Made by a program: the position numbers and the translations under genes. Source: an uncultured Pelagibacteraceae bacterium (lineage in GTDB: Bacteria > Pseudomonadota > Alphaproteobacteria > Pelagibacterales > Pelagibacteraceae). From it: a stretch of 64,000 nt of DNA. Under the pieces are notes generated by a model. The model ran no database searches, was not told where the DNA came from, and saw nothing but the letters and a program-made list of their open reading frames with translations. Positions 41,501 to 50,101 of the stretch are shown here, one piece after another. Each line of letters begins with the position of its first letter. Positions within the stretch are counted from its first letter, which is position 1. The DNA is taken from assembly GCA_902525935.1 (NCBI GenBank), contig CABZJA010000005.1, positions 1-64,000 of the forward strand, written 5' to 3'.

Positions 41501-43534
41501 TTGAAAAACAATTGGTCAGAAAACGAAGCTAAAAAATATATTAAAAAGTATAAGAAATTAGGTCATTCTGAAGATATGGCTTTAAGAGTTTATACAACCA
41601 GGCTTCTAGGAAGAAATCCAGAATTGGTGTTGCATGGTGGTGGCAATACATCAGTTAAGACAAAAATCAAAGATATAGATGGTAAATATTATGATGTTCT
41701 TTGTGTAAAAGGCAGCGGATGGGATATGGCTGAAATCGAACCAGCGGGTTTACCAGCGGTTAAATTAAATCCATTGCTTACTATGAAAAAAAAGAAAACG
41801 CTCTCTGATGATGACATGGTTGCTTTTCAAAAAAAAAATTTGATAGATACAAAATCACCCAATCCATCAGTTGAAACTTTTTTACATGCATTTTTACCAT
41901 TTAAATTTGTCGATCACACTCATTCAGATGCAATAATGAAAATTACTAATAGACCAAATGGAGAAATACTATCAAAAAAAATATTTGGTAAAAAAACTGC
42001 AATAGTTCCTTATGTGATGCCGGGATTTAAATTAGCACAAAAAATAAATGAAGTTTATAAAAAAAACTCGAATATAAATTGTTTAATTTTATTAAACCAC
42101 GGTATTTTTACATTTGCTGATAATGCAAAAGATGCTTACAGTTTAATGATTAAATATATATCTGATGCTGAAAAAACTTTATCAAAACTTAAAAAGAAAA
42201 AAATAAAACAGATAAAGAAAACTAAATTTAATTTCTCAACTGCAGATATAGCTCCTATATTGAGAGGTCTTTTATCTGAAAAAAATGATAACAAATTTAT
42301 CTTAAATTTTAAAAAAAATAGTAAGTTAGATTATTTTATTAATGGTAAAGATATAAAAAGGTATTCAAATGAAGGGACAGCTACACCTGATCATGTTATA
42401 AGAGTTAAACCATTTCCTTTAGTAATATCACCAAAAGCAAACTGTGCTTTAGATGAATTTAAAAATTTAGCTGAAAAAAAATTCAAAGAATATCGGAAAA
42501 AATATAAAAAATATTTTGAAGCCAATAAGAAAAAAACTAAAGAAAAAAAAGTAATGCTTGATACATCTCCTAGAGTAATTCTTGTTCAGAATTTTGGTTT
42601 ATTTACAGTAGGAGATACCTTAAAAGCTGCAAAAATTGCTGGAGATTTAACACAAACTAATGCCAATGTAATTTCAAGTGTTGAAGAGTCGTCCAGATAT
42701 AAGTTCTTATCAAAAAAAGACCTGTTTGATGTCGAGTATTGGTCCTTAGAACAAGCAAAATTAAACAAAGCAAAAAAAGAATTGCGAGGCAACGTTGTTG
42801 TTATCACTGGAAGCACTGGTGAAATTGGTAAAGCAACTTATAAATTATTTAAAAAATATGGAGCTGAAGTTGTTTTGCTTGATATTAATAAAAGTAAGAT
42901 AAATGATTTACAGACTAAAATAAGCGATCTTTGTATTCACTGTGATGTAACCAACAAACAAAGTGTAAAAAAAGCATTTAGTAAAATTTTGGAAATATAT
43001 GGAGGTGTAGACATTTTAATATCAAATGCTGGTACTGCTATGGGTGGATCAATTGCAGAAGTTAATGATCAAATACTTAGAAAAAGTTTTGAAGATAATT
43101 TTTTCTCACACCAAAATTGTGCTTCTGAGGCTGTAAAAATTATGAAAAAACAAAATATAAATGGATGTTTGTTATTTAATATATCTAAGCAATCAGTTAA
43201 TCCTGGTAAAAATTTTGGACCATATGGACTGCCTAAGTCTGCGCTTTTAAATTTGTGTAAACAATATGCAGTTGATTATGGACATCTTGGTATTAGATCA
43301 AACGGTGTAAACGCTGATAGAATTAGAAGTGGTTTGTTAAATGATAAAATGATTAAGCAAAGAGCAAAAGCAAGAGAAGTAACAACGGATCAATATATGA
43401 GTGGCAACCTACTGCTAAGTGAGGTCAAAGCAGATGATGTGGCCAAAGCTTTTTATCATCTTGCAATATCAAAAAAATCAACTGGAGCAGTATTAACTGT
43501 AGACGGTGGAAATATTGCAGCTTCTTTAAGATAA
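41501..43534 (+). CDS. Bifunctional class II aldolase / short-chain dehydrogenase
   Basis: 677 residues. The N-terminal class II aldolase (about 20-230) has HGGGNTSVK, Glu125, the zinc ligands His139 and His141 in VDHTHSDA, and His200 in LLNHGIF. The C-terminal SDR (about 430-677) has TGSTGEIG, NAGT, Ser562 and the YGLPK pair Tyr575/Lys579. The layout matches RhaD-type aldolase/dehydrogenase fusions that split ketose-1-phosphates to DHAP and an aldehyde. It starts with TTG at 41501, preceded by GAGGA at proper spacing. Its position beside mtnA and speDE suggests methylthioribulose-1-phosphate as substrate; this is inference. Confidence 0.88.
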   Translation: MKNNWSENEAKKYIKKYKKLGHSEDMALRVYTTRLLGRNPELVLHGGGNTSVKTKIKDIDGKYYDVLCVKGSGWDMAEIEPAGLPAVKLNPLLTMKKKKTLSDDDMVAFQKKNLIDTKSPNPSVETFLHAFLPFKFVDHTHSDAIMKITNRPNGEILSKKIFGKKTAIVPYVMPGFKLAQKINEVYKKNSNINCLILLNHGIFTFADNAKDAYSLMIKYISDAEKTLSKLKKKKIKQIKKTKFNFSTADIAPILRGLLSEKNDNKFILNFKKNSKLDYFINGKDIKRYSNEGTATPDHVIRVKPFPLVISPKANCALDEFKNLAEKKFKEYRKKYKKYFEANKKKTKEKKVMLDTSPRVILVQNFGLFTVGDTLKAAKIAGDLTQTNANVISSVEESSRYKFLSKKDLFDVEYWSLEQAKLNKAKKELRGNVVVITGSTGEIGKATYKLFKKYGAEVVLLDINKSKINDLQTKISDLCIHCDVTNKQSVKKAFSKILEIYGGVDILISNAGTAMGGSIAEVNDQILRKSFEDNFFSHQNCASEAVKIMKKQNINGCLLFNISKQSVNPGKNFGPYGLPKSALLNLCKQYAVDYGHLGIRSNGVNADRIRSGLLNDKMIKQRAKAREVTTDQYMSGNLLLSEVKADDVAKAFYHLAISKKSTGAVLTVDGGNIAASLR

Positions 43535-44611
43535 TTAATTAAATAACTTTTTTAAACCCTCAGAAGATGCATCACAAACTCCTTTTTCTGTTATTAATGC
43601 AGTAACATATTTAGCAGGTGTTACATCAAAGGCTAAATTTAATGATTTGCTTTTTTCAGGATATATTAAAACTTTATCAACTTTATTATCTTTGTTAATT
43701 CCATCTACATGAGAAAGTTCTTTTGGATCTCTTTCTTCTATCGGAATATCTTTGGCGTTTTTTAAATTCCAATCTATCGTTGAACTTGGTAAAGCAACAT
43801 AAAAAGGAACCTTATTATCGTGAGCTGCGAGAGCTTTTAAATATGTGCCAATTTTATTGCACACATCTCCGTTAGATAATGTCCTATCTGTTCCAACAAT
43901 ACACATATCAACTTGTCCTCTCTGCATTAATATTCCACCAGTATTATCTGCAATAATTGTATTTGGAATTTCTTCTTCATTAAGTTCATATGATGTAAGG
44001 TTTGCACCTTGGTTTCTTGGTCTAGTTTCATCTACCCAAACATGTATTGGTATTCCTTTTTTATGTGCATGATAAATAGGAGAAGTTGCTGTTCCCCAAT
44101 CTATAGTAGCTAACCAACCTGCATTGCAATGTGTTAGAATATTTACTGTATCTTTCTTTTTATTATATATTTCTTCAATAATATTTAATCCATTTTTACC
44201 AATACTTTCACAAAAGCCCTCATCTTCTTTACAAATTTCTTTAGCTTCATTAAGAGCGACTTTAAATAAATTTTCAGGTTCAACAAATGACAATTTGTTA
44301 TTCATTCTATGAACTGCCCATTGAAGATTTATCGCTGTTGGTCTAGATGCAACTAATTCTTCTGAACTTTTTTTTATAAAATCTAAACTATTATTTTCTT
44401 TTATAGCTAGAACTAGTCCAAATGCAGCAGTACCTCCAATTAATGGAGCACCTCGGACTTCCATTGTTTTGATAGCATTTATTGCATCTTCAACTGAACT
44501 TAACTCTTTTATTAAAAATTTATGTGGCAGCTTTGTTTGATCTATAATTTTTACAACTTGTTTTTCTTCATCAAACCAAATTGTTTTATATTCAACACCG
44601 TTAATTTTCAT
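43535..44611 (-). CDS. mtnA: S-methyl-5-thioribose-1-phosphate isomerase
   Basis: 358 residues. Converts methylthioribose-1-phosphate to methylthioribulose-1-phosphate. The eIF2B-like fold shows MEVRGAPLIGGTAAFG, the catalytic Cys in ILTHCNAGWLAT, and Asp in VGTDRTLSNGDVCNKIGTY. It is last in a minus-strand operon headed by mtnP, with two genes for secreted proteins between. Its stop abuts the stop of the converging aldolase-SDR gene with no gap. Confidence 0.95.
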   Translation of the reverse strand: MKINGVEYKTIWFDEEKQVVKIIDQTKLPHKFLIKELSSVEDAINAIKTMEVRGAPLIGGTAAFGLVLAIKENNSLDFIKKSSEELVASRPTAINLQWAVHRMNNKLSFVEPENLFKVALNEAKEICKEDEGFCESIGKNGLNIIEEIYNKKKDTVNILTHCNAGWLATIDWGTATSPIYHAHKKGIPIHVWVDETRPRNQGANLTSYELNEEEIPNTIIADNTGGILMQRGQVDMCIVGTDRTLSNGDVCNKIGTYLKALAAHDNKVPFYVALPSSTIDWNLKNAKDIPIEERDPKELSHVDGINKDNKVDKVLIYPEKSKSLNLAFDVTPAKYVTALITEKGVCDASSEGLKKLFN

Positions 44612-44658
44612 TATTTTAAATTATCAATAAAATACTTTCTAGCAACTAATTTAAATAG

Positions 44659-45609
44659 TTAGCACTTTTTCTTTTTTCTTAAACTTTTTCTTCCTTTTAA
44701 ATCAGATTTATAAGTACCAACTCCATAAGTACAAAATTGATTACATTTCAAATTTAATAATTTTTTATGATTGTATCTTTTAGGAATTTCAAATTTCATA
44801 TCTGGCAAAATTCCTCTAGCGGTTTGAGCTAAAGAACACTGTATTTGAAACGGATCAAAAGCAGTATTTGATGTAGGCGTAAGATATACAGAGTCTTTTA
44901 AATCTGGACATCCATAATCTTTTTTATGATTATATAGTGCTCTAGGAAATTTATGTGATCCATCATTACTTAAAATTCCAGATTTCATATGTCCACCTCT
45001 TTCTTGTCCTTTTTGACAAGGATAAGCAAAACCTAAAGCGTGAAGAATTTCATGATTTATAGTTCTATAAATACTGGTTCCAAAGTCACCTTTTAAAAAT
45101 ACATAAGCGTGATGAAATCCTCCTTGGCCGGTATCATCTTTATGCTTTATATCGGCTAATGATAAATATATTTTTTTTGAATTATTAAATCCTTTTAAAT
45201 TCAAGTAATAATCTGGAAAGTTCATATTCCATCCACCAGTATAAAATTTTTTATGCATATAATTTGTTCTTACAAATGAAATATCTAATTTTCCATCTTT
45301 TCTGTAATCAAGTTTTAATTTTTGTTTATTTTTTGTTGCTTTAAAAAATTTCTCATTGGCTTTCATGATAATTTCTTCTGCTTTACCATTAATGTCATAT
45401 TCTCTATCTTTTTCATCTGGTCCTAAAAAATAGATCAAATGAATTTGATAATCATCGGTAACGTCTGGCTGATCTTCAAAATATCTACCTGATTTTTTAT
45501 CAGTATCTCTTATTGATAAATCTCTGCTCCTTGGATCTTTATGGCCATCAGCCAAAGCAAACGTAGATAAAATTGATACGGCAATTAAAAAATTTATTAA
45601 TCTTCTCAT
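44659..45609 (-). CDS. Secreted HExxHxxG protein, paralogue 2 of a putative metallopeptidase family
   Basis: 316 residues with a signal peptide (cut near ALADG). The motif is HEILHALG (186-193). As in the paralogues at 24783 and 25956, the canonical third-ligand position is not His or Asp (Tyr196), but a conserved His207 in RGGH lies 21 residues after His186 and precedes KSGILS. Shared blocks are GRYFEDQPDV, RKDGKLDISF, GFNNSKK and DSVYLTPTSNTAFDP, and there are several cysteines. It has a Lys/Cys-rich end. It sits inside the mtnP-mtnA operon. Function unproven. Confidence 0.55.
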   Translation of the reverse strand: MRRLINFLIAVSILSTFALADGHKDPRSRDLSIRDTDKKSGRYFEDQPDVTDDYQIHLIYFLGPDEKDREYDINGKAEEIIMKANEKFFKATKNKQKLKLDYRKDGKLDISFVRTNYMHKKFYTGGWNMNFPDYYLNLKGFNNSKKIYLSLADIKHKDDTGQGGFHHAYVFLKGDFGTSIYRTINHEILHALGFAYPCQKGQERGGHMKSGILSNDGSHKFPRALYNHKKDYGCPDLKDSVYLTPTSNTAFDPFQIQCSLAQTARGILPDMKFEIPKRYNHKKLLNLKCNQFCTYGVGTYKSDLKGRKSLRKKKKC

Positions 45610-45614
45610 TTTAA

Positions 45615-47054
45615 TTATTTTAAAGCGTTAACAAAAAATGGGACTGCTATTTCAACAGTTTCCTTTCCATGATCTCCGCCAATTGTAGTTCCTCTTTCTC
45701 CACATTTTTTGTACATTTTAACATACAGCTGTCTATATAATTTATTCGCAGCCCCTGGTTTTGTAGATGTCTTCTCAAATTTTTCCCTCCATTTTTTTAA
45801 ATCCATATTAAAGGCTTCTTTAAAAATATCGGTTTGTTTTTCATGAATAAACCCATCATCATTCATTACCCACCCTTCAGGAGCATAAATTTCACATTTA
45901 TTAAAATGTACACAATCAGAGCAGTTGTTAGCAGGTGCATCAGTATAAAAGTCATGGTGCCAACCTTCTTTTACAATTACCTCAACATCGCCTCCAGCTT
46001 TTTTCATTTTTTCCGCATAAGCAACACAAAACTTTGCAAGTGTATAATCATCAGCACCTCCAAGTAAAAATAATATTTTTGCAGGAGTTGGGGTTGGTTT
46101 ATCAAATGCTACGTTAAAACAATCTGAAGCCATTGGAAGTGAAGCTTTGTAATAATTTTCTTCTCCAAGAATTACATCTGAGAATTTTTTCTCTACTGCC
46201 ATATTTGAAGCACTTCCACCTCTTGATAAACCTGTGATACCTAATTTTTTTGCATTAACTCTTGGGTGTTGATCCAGTATTTTATAAGCTACTAAAGCAT
46301 CTAGCTCTCCAGCATTTACAGAAACTTTACCTTGATTAGAACCTGTACTTTTTGCTCCTCTACTTGTAAAATTATCTATTTCAAAAATACCAATATTATT
46401 TTTTAAAAGTTGATTTTTAAAATCTTTACGCCAAGACTGAGTTGGAGATGTAAACTCACTAGGCCCTCCGCTACTATGGACAGTTACAACAACCGGTAAA
46501 TTTTTACCTTCCTTTGGTAAAATTAATTTTCCAGACACTTCAACAGGTGAATTTACATAAGATCCATTGATTATTGGTAAGGGAATACCAGGATTGTAGC
46601 TAGTAAATTTTATTATTTCCTCTGTTGCTTCACTTAAATACTTTAAAGGAGTGAAATGTTGTGGACGATCAACTTTAAAAAACCTACCTTTGCATCTCCA
46701 TGGTTTATCATAAGGCATTCTAGCTTTTAAGGTAGCTTCATTTCCATTAATAAATTCACCTTTAATTTTTAATCTTTCTGAACCCCACTTCCATTTCCAA
46801 CTTTCAGTAATAGAAACCTTATTATCTTTAATTGTACCCTCAAATTTTATATTTTCTTTACCCCAGTGCTTTATATCAAAAGGTCCTAATTGAAATTTAT
46901 TATTTTCAACATTAACAACATAAGCAGCCTCAGCCCATTCAGATTTACCTTGTTTGCAAAGAAGATCTATTTTCCATGAATTAGGATATTGCTCAGCCAT
47001 AAGATTATTATTCCAAAGTAATGATAAAATAATTAGAATTATAATTTTTTTCAT
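45615..47054 (-). CDS. Secreted alpha/beta hydrolase (dienelactone hydrolase-like)
   Basis: 479 residues with a signal peptide (cut near LMAEQ). After an N-terminal beta-rich domain of about 130 residues, a hydrolase domain shows VVVTVHSSGGPSEF (oxyanion loop), the nucleophile elbow GLSRGGSAS, a candidate acid Asp in LGGADDYT and the catalytic His in WHHDFY. Cys residues near NNCSDCVHFNKC may form disulfides. The ATG overlaps the mtnP stop (ATGA), which is odd for an exported enzyme next to a cytosolic salvage enzyme. Substrate unknown. Confidence 0.75.
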   Translation of the reverse strand: MKKIIILIILSLLWNNNLMAEQYPNSWKIDLLCKQGKSEWAEAAYVVNVENNKFQLGPFDIKHWGKENIKFEGTIKDNKVSITESWKWKWGSERLKIKGEFINGNEATLKARMPYDKPWRCKGRFFKVDRPQHFTPLKYLSEATEEIIKFTSYNPGIPLPIINGSYVNSPVEVSGKLILPKEGKNLPVVVTVHSSGGPSEFTSPTQSWRKDFKNQLLKNNIGIFEIDNFTSRGAKSTGSNQGKVSVNAGELDALVAYKILDQHPRVNAKKLGITGLSRGGSASNMAVEKKFSDVILGEENYYKASLPMASDCFNVAFDKPTPTPAKILFLLGGADDYTLAKFCVAYAEKMKKAGGDVEVIVKEGWHHDFYTDAPANNCSDCVHFNKCEIYAPEGWVMNDDGFIHEKQTDIFKEAFNMDLKKWREKFEKTSTKPGAANKLYRQLYVKMYKKCGERGTTIGGDHGKETVEIAVPFFVNALK

Positions 47055-47923
47055 TTATTAAGTACCCTTCCTGCAATTGTTTTTAATTTATCTTTAGTTT
47101 TTTGTGTTCTTTTTTCTGGAGCAGTAATTATTGCTACATCTAAGCAATTATTAGTTGGGTCATTAGGATCTATATGATTTTCAAAGTTCTCTATCAAGTT
47201 TTTAATCATATTTTTAGCTTTTGCGGCATTATCTAAGAGTACTTTTATAACTTTTTGAACATCAACATTTTCATGATCTGGATGCCAACAATCATAATCC
47301 GTCACCATTGACACAGAAGCATATCTAATTTCAGCTTCTCTTGCTAGTTTAGCCTCTGGCATATTTGTCATTCCAATAACATCTGCTTTCCATGATCTGT
47401 ACAAATTAGATTCTGCTAAAGTTGAAAATTGTGGGCCCTCCATAACAACATATGTACCTCCTCTTTGAAAATCTATATTTTCCTTTTTTATTGCTTCCTC
47501 ACACGCATTCATTAGCCCACTTGAAGTTGGATGTGCCATTGATACATGTGCTACAATCTCATCATCAAAAAAAGTTTTGTTTCTTGCAAAAGTTCTGTCA
47601 ATGAATTGATCAACGATAACAAATTTACCTGGGGGTAAATCTTCTTTTAAAGATCCAACGGCTGAAACAGAAACTATGTCAGTAATACCAATTTGCTTGA
47701 GACCATCAATATTTGCTCTAAAATTTATTTTTGATGGAGAAATAAAATGGCCTTTTCCATGTCTTGGTAGAAAATATATTTCTTTATTATTATATTTTGC
47801 CTTTAGTATTAAATCTGAGGGTTTTCCCCATGGAGTATTTAAATCTAAAGTTTCTCTATCTTTAAATTCCTCAACATCATATAAACCGCTTCCACCAATA
47901 ATTGCCAATTTATTATTTGCCAT
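47051..47923 (-). CDS. mtnP: S-methyl-5'-thioadenosine phosphorylase
   Basis: 290 residues. Splits methylthioadenosine with phosphate into adenine and methylthioribose-1-phosphate. Family features: IGGSGLYDVEEF, phosphate and base loops PRHGKGH and VSAVGSLKEDLPPG, VVMEGPQFSTLAES, and the GMTNMPEAKLAREAEI helix whose SxTNMPE-type loop marks MTAP against purine nucleoside phosphorylases. It heads the operon mtnP-hydrolase-peptidase-mtnA and is divergent from apt by 28 bases, which suits joint regulation of adenine recovery. Confidence 0.95.
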   Translation of the reverse strand: MANNKLAIIGGSGLYDVEEFKDRETLDLNTPWGKPSDLILKAKYNNKEIYFLPRHGKGHFISPSKINFRANIDGLKQIGITDIVSVSAVGSLKEDLPPGKFVIVDQFIDRTFARNKTFFDDEIVAHVSMAHPTSSGLMNACEEAIKKENIDFQRGGTYVVMEGPQFSTLAESNLYRSWKADVIGMTNMPEAKLAREAEIRYASVSMVTDYDCWHPDHENVDVQKVIKVLLDNAAKAKNMIKNLIENFENHIDPNDPTNNCLDVAIITAPEKRTQKTKDKLKTIAGRVLNK

Positions 47924-47951
47924 AATACATTTTAGATTATAATTAAGTTTT

Positions 47952-48479
47952 ATGGATTTAAAAGAACATATTAGGTCAATTCAAGACTATCCTAAAAAGG
48001 GAATTCTATTTAGAGACATCACGACTCTTATTAAAAATGAAAAGGCTTTCAAGGAATGTATAAATCAAATTGTAGAGAGATCTAAAAAATTTAATTTTGA
48101 TAAAATAGCTGCTGTAGAGTCTAGAGGTTTTGTATTTGCTTCTGCTATTTCATATATCTTAGATAAGCCATTTATAATGTTAAGAAAAAAAAATAAATTA
48201 CCTGCAGAAGTACACTCTGTCGATTTTGAGCTAGAGTATGGAACTGCAACCATTGAAGTTCACAAAGATTCATTCAATGAAAACGATAATGTATTAATTA
48301 TTGATGATTTAATTGCTACAGGAGGTACCGCGGAAGCAGCTGCTAAATTAATTGAAATATCAAAAAGCAAAGTTGCAGGATTTATATTTGTAATTAATCT
48401 ATTTGATCTTGGTGGTAATGATAGTCTTTTAAAAAAAGGATATAAAGTTGAAAATCTTTTAGATTTTCCTGGTCATTGA
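47952..48479 (+). CDS. apt: Adenine phosphoribosyltransferase
   Basis: 175 residues. Converts adenine and PRPP to AMP. The phosphoribosyl loop is LIIDDLIATGGTAEAA, with the N-terminal FRDIT segment and ESRGFVFASAISYILDKPFIMLRKKNKLP before it. It uses adenine released by MtnP, encoded divergently 28 bases away. Its stop codon is immediately followed by the CCA end of the opposite-strand tRNA-Met gene. Confidence 0.95.
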   Translation: MDLKEHIRSIQDYPKKGILFRDITTLIKNEKAFKECINQIVERSKKFNFDKIAAVESRGFVFASAISYILDKPFIMLRKKNKLPAEVHSVDFELEYGTATIEVHKDSFNENDNVLIIDDLIATGGTAEAAAKLIEISKSKVAGFIFVINLFDLGGNDSLLKKGYKVENLLDFPGH

Positions 48480-48556
48480 TGGTAGCGGGAAGTGGGATCG
48501 AACCACTGACCTCGGGCTTATGAGTCCCGCGCTCTAACCAACTGAGCTACCCCGCC
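48480..48556 (-). tRNA. tRNA-Met (CAU anticodon)
   Basis: A 77-base cloverleaf is seen on the minus strand: acceptor GGCGGGG with TCCCGCT (G-T pairs at both ends), a D-arm with GTTGGTTA loop, anticodon stem CGGGA/GCCCG region with loop CTCATAA, a T-arm with TTCGATC, discriminator A and an encoded CCA. The sequence resembles alphaproteobacterial elongator tRNA-Met; a tRNA-Ile with modified CAU is the alternative. The CCA end directly abuts the apt stop. Confidence 0.93.
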
Positions 48557-48571
48557 TTAAAGAATTGTTGT

Positions 48572-48599
48572 TGTATACTACTTTTATTTTTTGATGCAA
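48572..48599 (-). promoter_or_regulatory. Candidate promoter of the tRNA-Met gene
   Basis: On the minus strand TTGCAT (48594-48599) and TATACA (48572-48577) are separated by 16 bases and lie about 16-21 bases before the mature tRNA 5' end. Spacing and hexamers fit a sigma-70 promoter. Confidence 0.5.
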
Positions 48600-48607
48600 A
48601 CAAGATT

Positions 48608-48721
48608 TCACTTATTGTTTTTCTTATCTTTTTTAAGTTTTCTTTTTTCTTTTAAAGACAACTTAGCTTTTTTCATTACACTTGCATCTTTAAATGATTT
48701 ACCACTATATCTTTTAGACAT
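48608..48721 (-). CDS. Small basic protein, 37 residues
   Basis: An open frame MSKRYSGKSFKDASVMKKAK and 17 further, mostly Lys residues, ending at TGA 48608. Its ATG directly follows the TAG stop of the secreted-protein gene upstream, so it may be translated by re-initiation. About 40 percent of residues are Lys or Arg, suggesting RNA or ribosome binding. Family not recognised; coding is likely because the frame fills the spacer and shows a third-position AT preference, but this needs comparison. Confidence 0.55.
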   Translation of the reverse strand: MSKRYSGKSFKDASVMKKAKLSLKEKRKLKKDKKNNK

Positions 48722-49171
48722 CTAATTTATTTGTTCAAAAAATTTATCTTTTAGTTGGTAAGTAAATGGATATTCTTTTCCAATTGGTTGAAATTTAGTC
48801 TTAATTACTATTTTATTTTCTTTATCTAATTTAAATTTCCAAGTTAATTTAATATCACCAGAAAAAACTCTCAATTTTCCCAAATTTGTAAAGCGCCAAC
48901 CATCTTCTGAGATAACTTTTCCAGCTTGATATCTCTTGTAATTATTCTCATCAAATATGTAGGTAACTTCACCTTGGTTTCTTTCATCGACTAATGTTAT
49001 TGCATAATTATTTAAAAATTCTGCAGTTTCTGATTTGTTTAGACTTCTTTTTGAAATTGATTTTAAAAAGTCTGTTGTTTTATCTATAGTTTCATCTATT
49101 TTTTCATTAGCCACTGAAAAAGAAGTTAAAATTAGCAAAACAAATACAGCATTAAATAATTTTCTAATCAT
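48722..49171 (-). CDS. Hypothetical secreted protein
   Basis: 149 residues with a signal peptide (about 1-21, cut near SVANEKID). The mature part has a helical start with DETIDKTTDFLKSI and then beta-type strands (GEVTYIF, LRVFSGDIKLTWKF). I do not recognise the family. It is last in the operon dehalogenase-dioxygenase-AEC carrier, six bases after the AEC gene, and is followed directly by the 37-residue basic ORF. Confidence 0.6.
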   Translation of the reverse strand: MIRKLFNAVFVLLILTSFSVANEKIDETIDKTTDFLKSISKRSLNKSETAEFLNNYAITLVDERNQGEVTYIFDENNYKRYQAGKVISEDGWRFTNLGKLRVFSGDIKLTWKFKLDKENKIVIKTKFQPIGKEYPFTYQLKDKFFEQIN

Positions 49172-49177
49172 ATATGT

Positions 49178-50101
49178 TTAGTTTAGTAAATTAATTGTAA
49201 ATAGAAAAGTAAATATTGAAGCAAATGTAGATATAAATATAGCTTTAATAATATTTTGCGGACTTACATTATAAGCAGAACACATAACAATTGCTGTTGC
49301 ACCACACGGGCCAATGCTTACCAATAGAGCACCCGCTATTTCAATTGGGTTAGACAAATTAAAAAATGTATATCCAAAGACTAATAAAATTATTGGTGAT
49401 ATTATTAACTTCAAAATTGATATTGAAATTGTTAATTTATTGAAAAGTTCTCTTGTGTAAAAAGACAGAATTATACCAATAGCAAACAAACCAACTGGCA
49501 TTACACATGCAGCTAATCTTGATAAAATATATTCAAATGGAGTTTCATCAATGTTAATACTTGAAATTCTAATGAATAATCCAATTAAAATAGCTAATAT
49601 CATCGGGTTAAGGATTAAGTTTTTTAAGAATTGAATTAATTTAATTTTTTTTTTTACAGTAAGTTCCAAAAAGAAACTTATTACTGATAATAAAATAACA
49701 CTATCCATTAAAATAATACTTGAGATTTGAGTAACTGTACTTCCGCCAAAAAATATTTCAGCAATAGGTAAAACTAATATTACGTGATTAGATAAAGCTA
49801 CTGTTAAAGACCAAATTATAGACTCTGGTGTTGATCTTCTAAAAATATTTTTTGTTAGTAAAAAAGCTATAATTCCACTTGTAAGTTGCATTAAAAAGTA
49901 TGAAGAAATTTGTGTTAAATCAATTTCTCCTATATCACTTAAAGCTACTAGTTTTACTATTAATGCTGGAACAGCAATATAAAATGAAAATAAATTAAAT
50001 ATTTTTGCTTTTTGTAAGTCAAAAATTTTAATTTTACCTAAAAAAAAACCAATTAAAGTTATACCTATAAAAGGTGTTAATCCTAAAAATACTTGAAACA
50101 T
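49178..50101 (-). CDS. AEC family (auxin efflux carrier-like) transporter
   Basis: 307 residues with about ten helices. The N-terminal GLTPFIGITLIGFFLGK and FSFYIAVPALIVKLVAL, and the C-terminal GPCGATAIVMCSAYNVSP, are AEC family features; bacterial members carry organic acids such as malate or malonate. It is coupled to the TauD-like gene by TAATG, so it may carry the substrate or product of that enzyme. Confidence 0.88.
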   Translation of the reverse strand: MFQVFLGLTPFIGITLIGFFLGKIKIFDLQKAKIFNLFSFYIAVPALIVKLVALSDIGEIDLTQISSYFLMQLTSGIIAFLLTKNIFRRSTPESIIWSLTVALSNHVILVLPIAEIFFGGSTVTQISSIILMDSVILLSVISFFLELTVKKKIKLIQFLKNLILNPMILAILIGLFIRISSINIDETPFEYILSRLAACVMPVGLFAIGIILSFYTRELFNKLTISISILKLIISPIILLVFGYTFFNLSNPIEIAGALLVSIGPCGATAIVMCSAYNVSPQNIIKAIFISTFASIFTFLFTINLLN

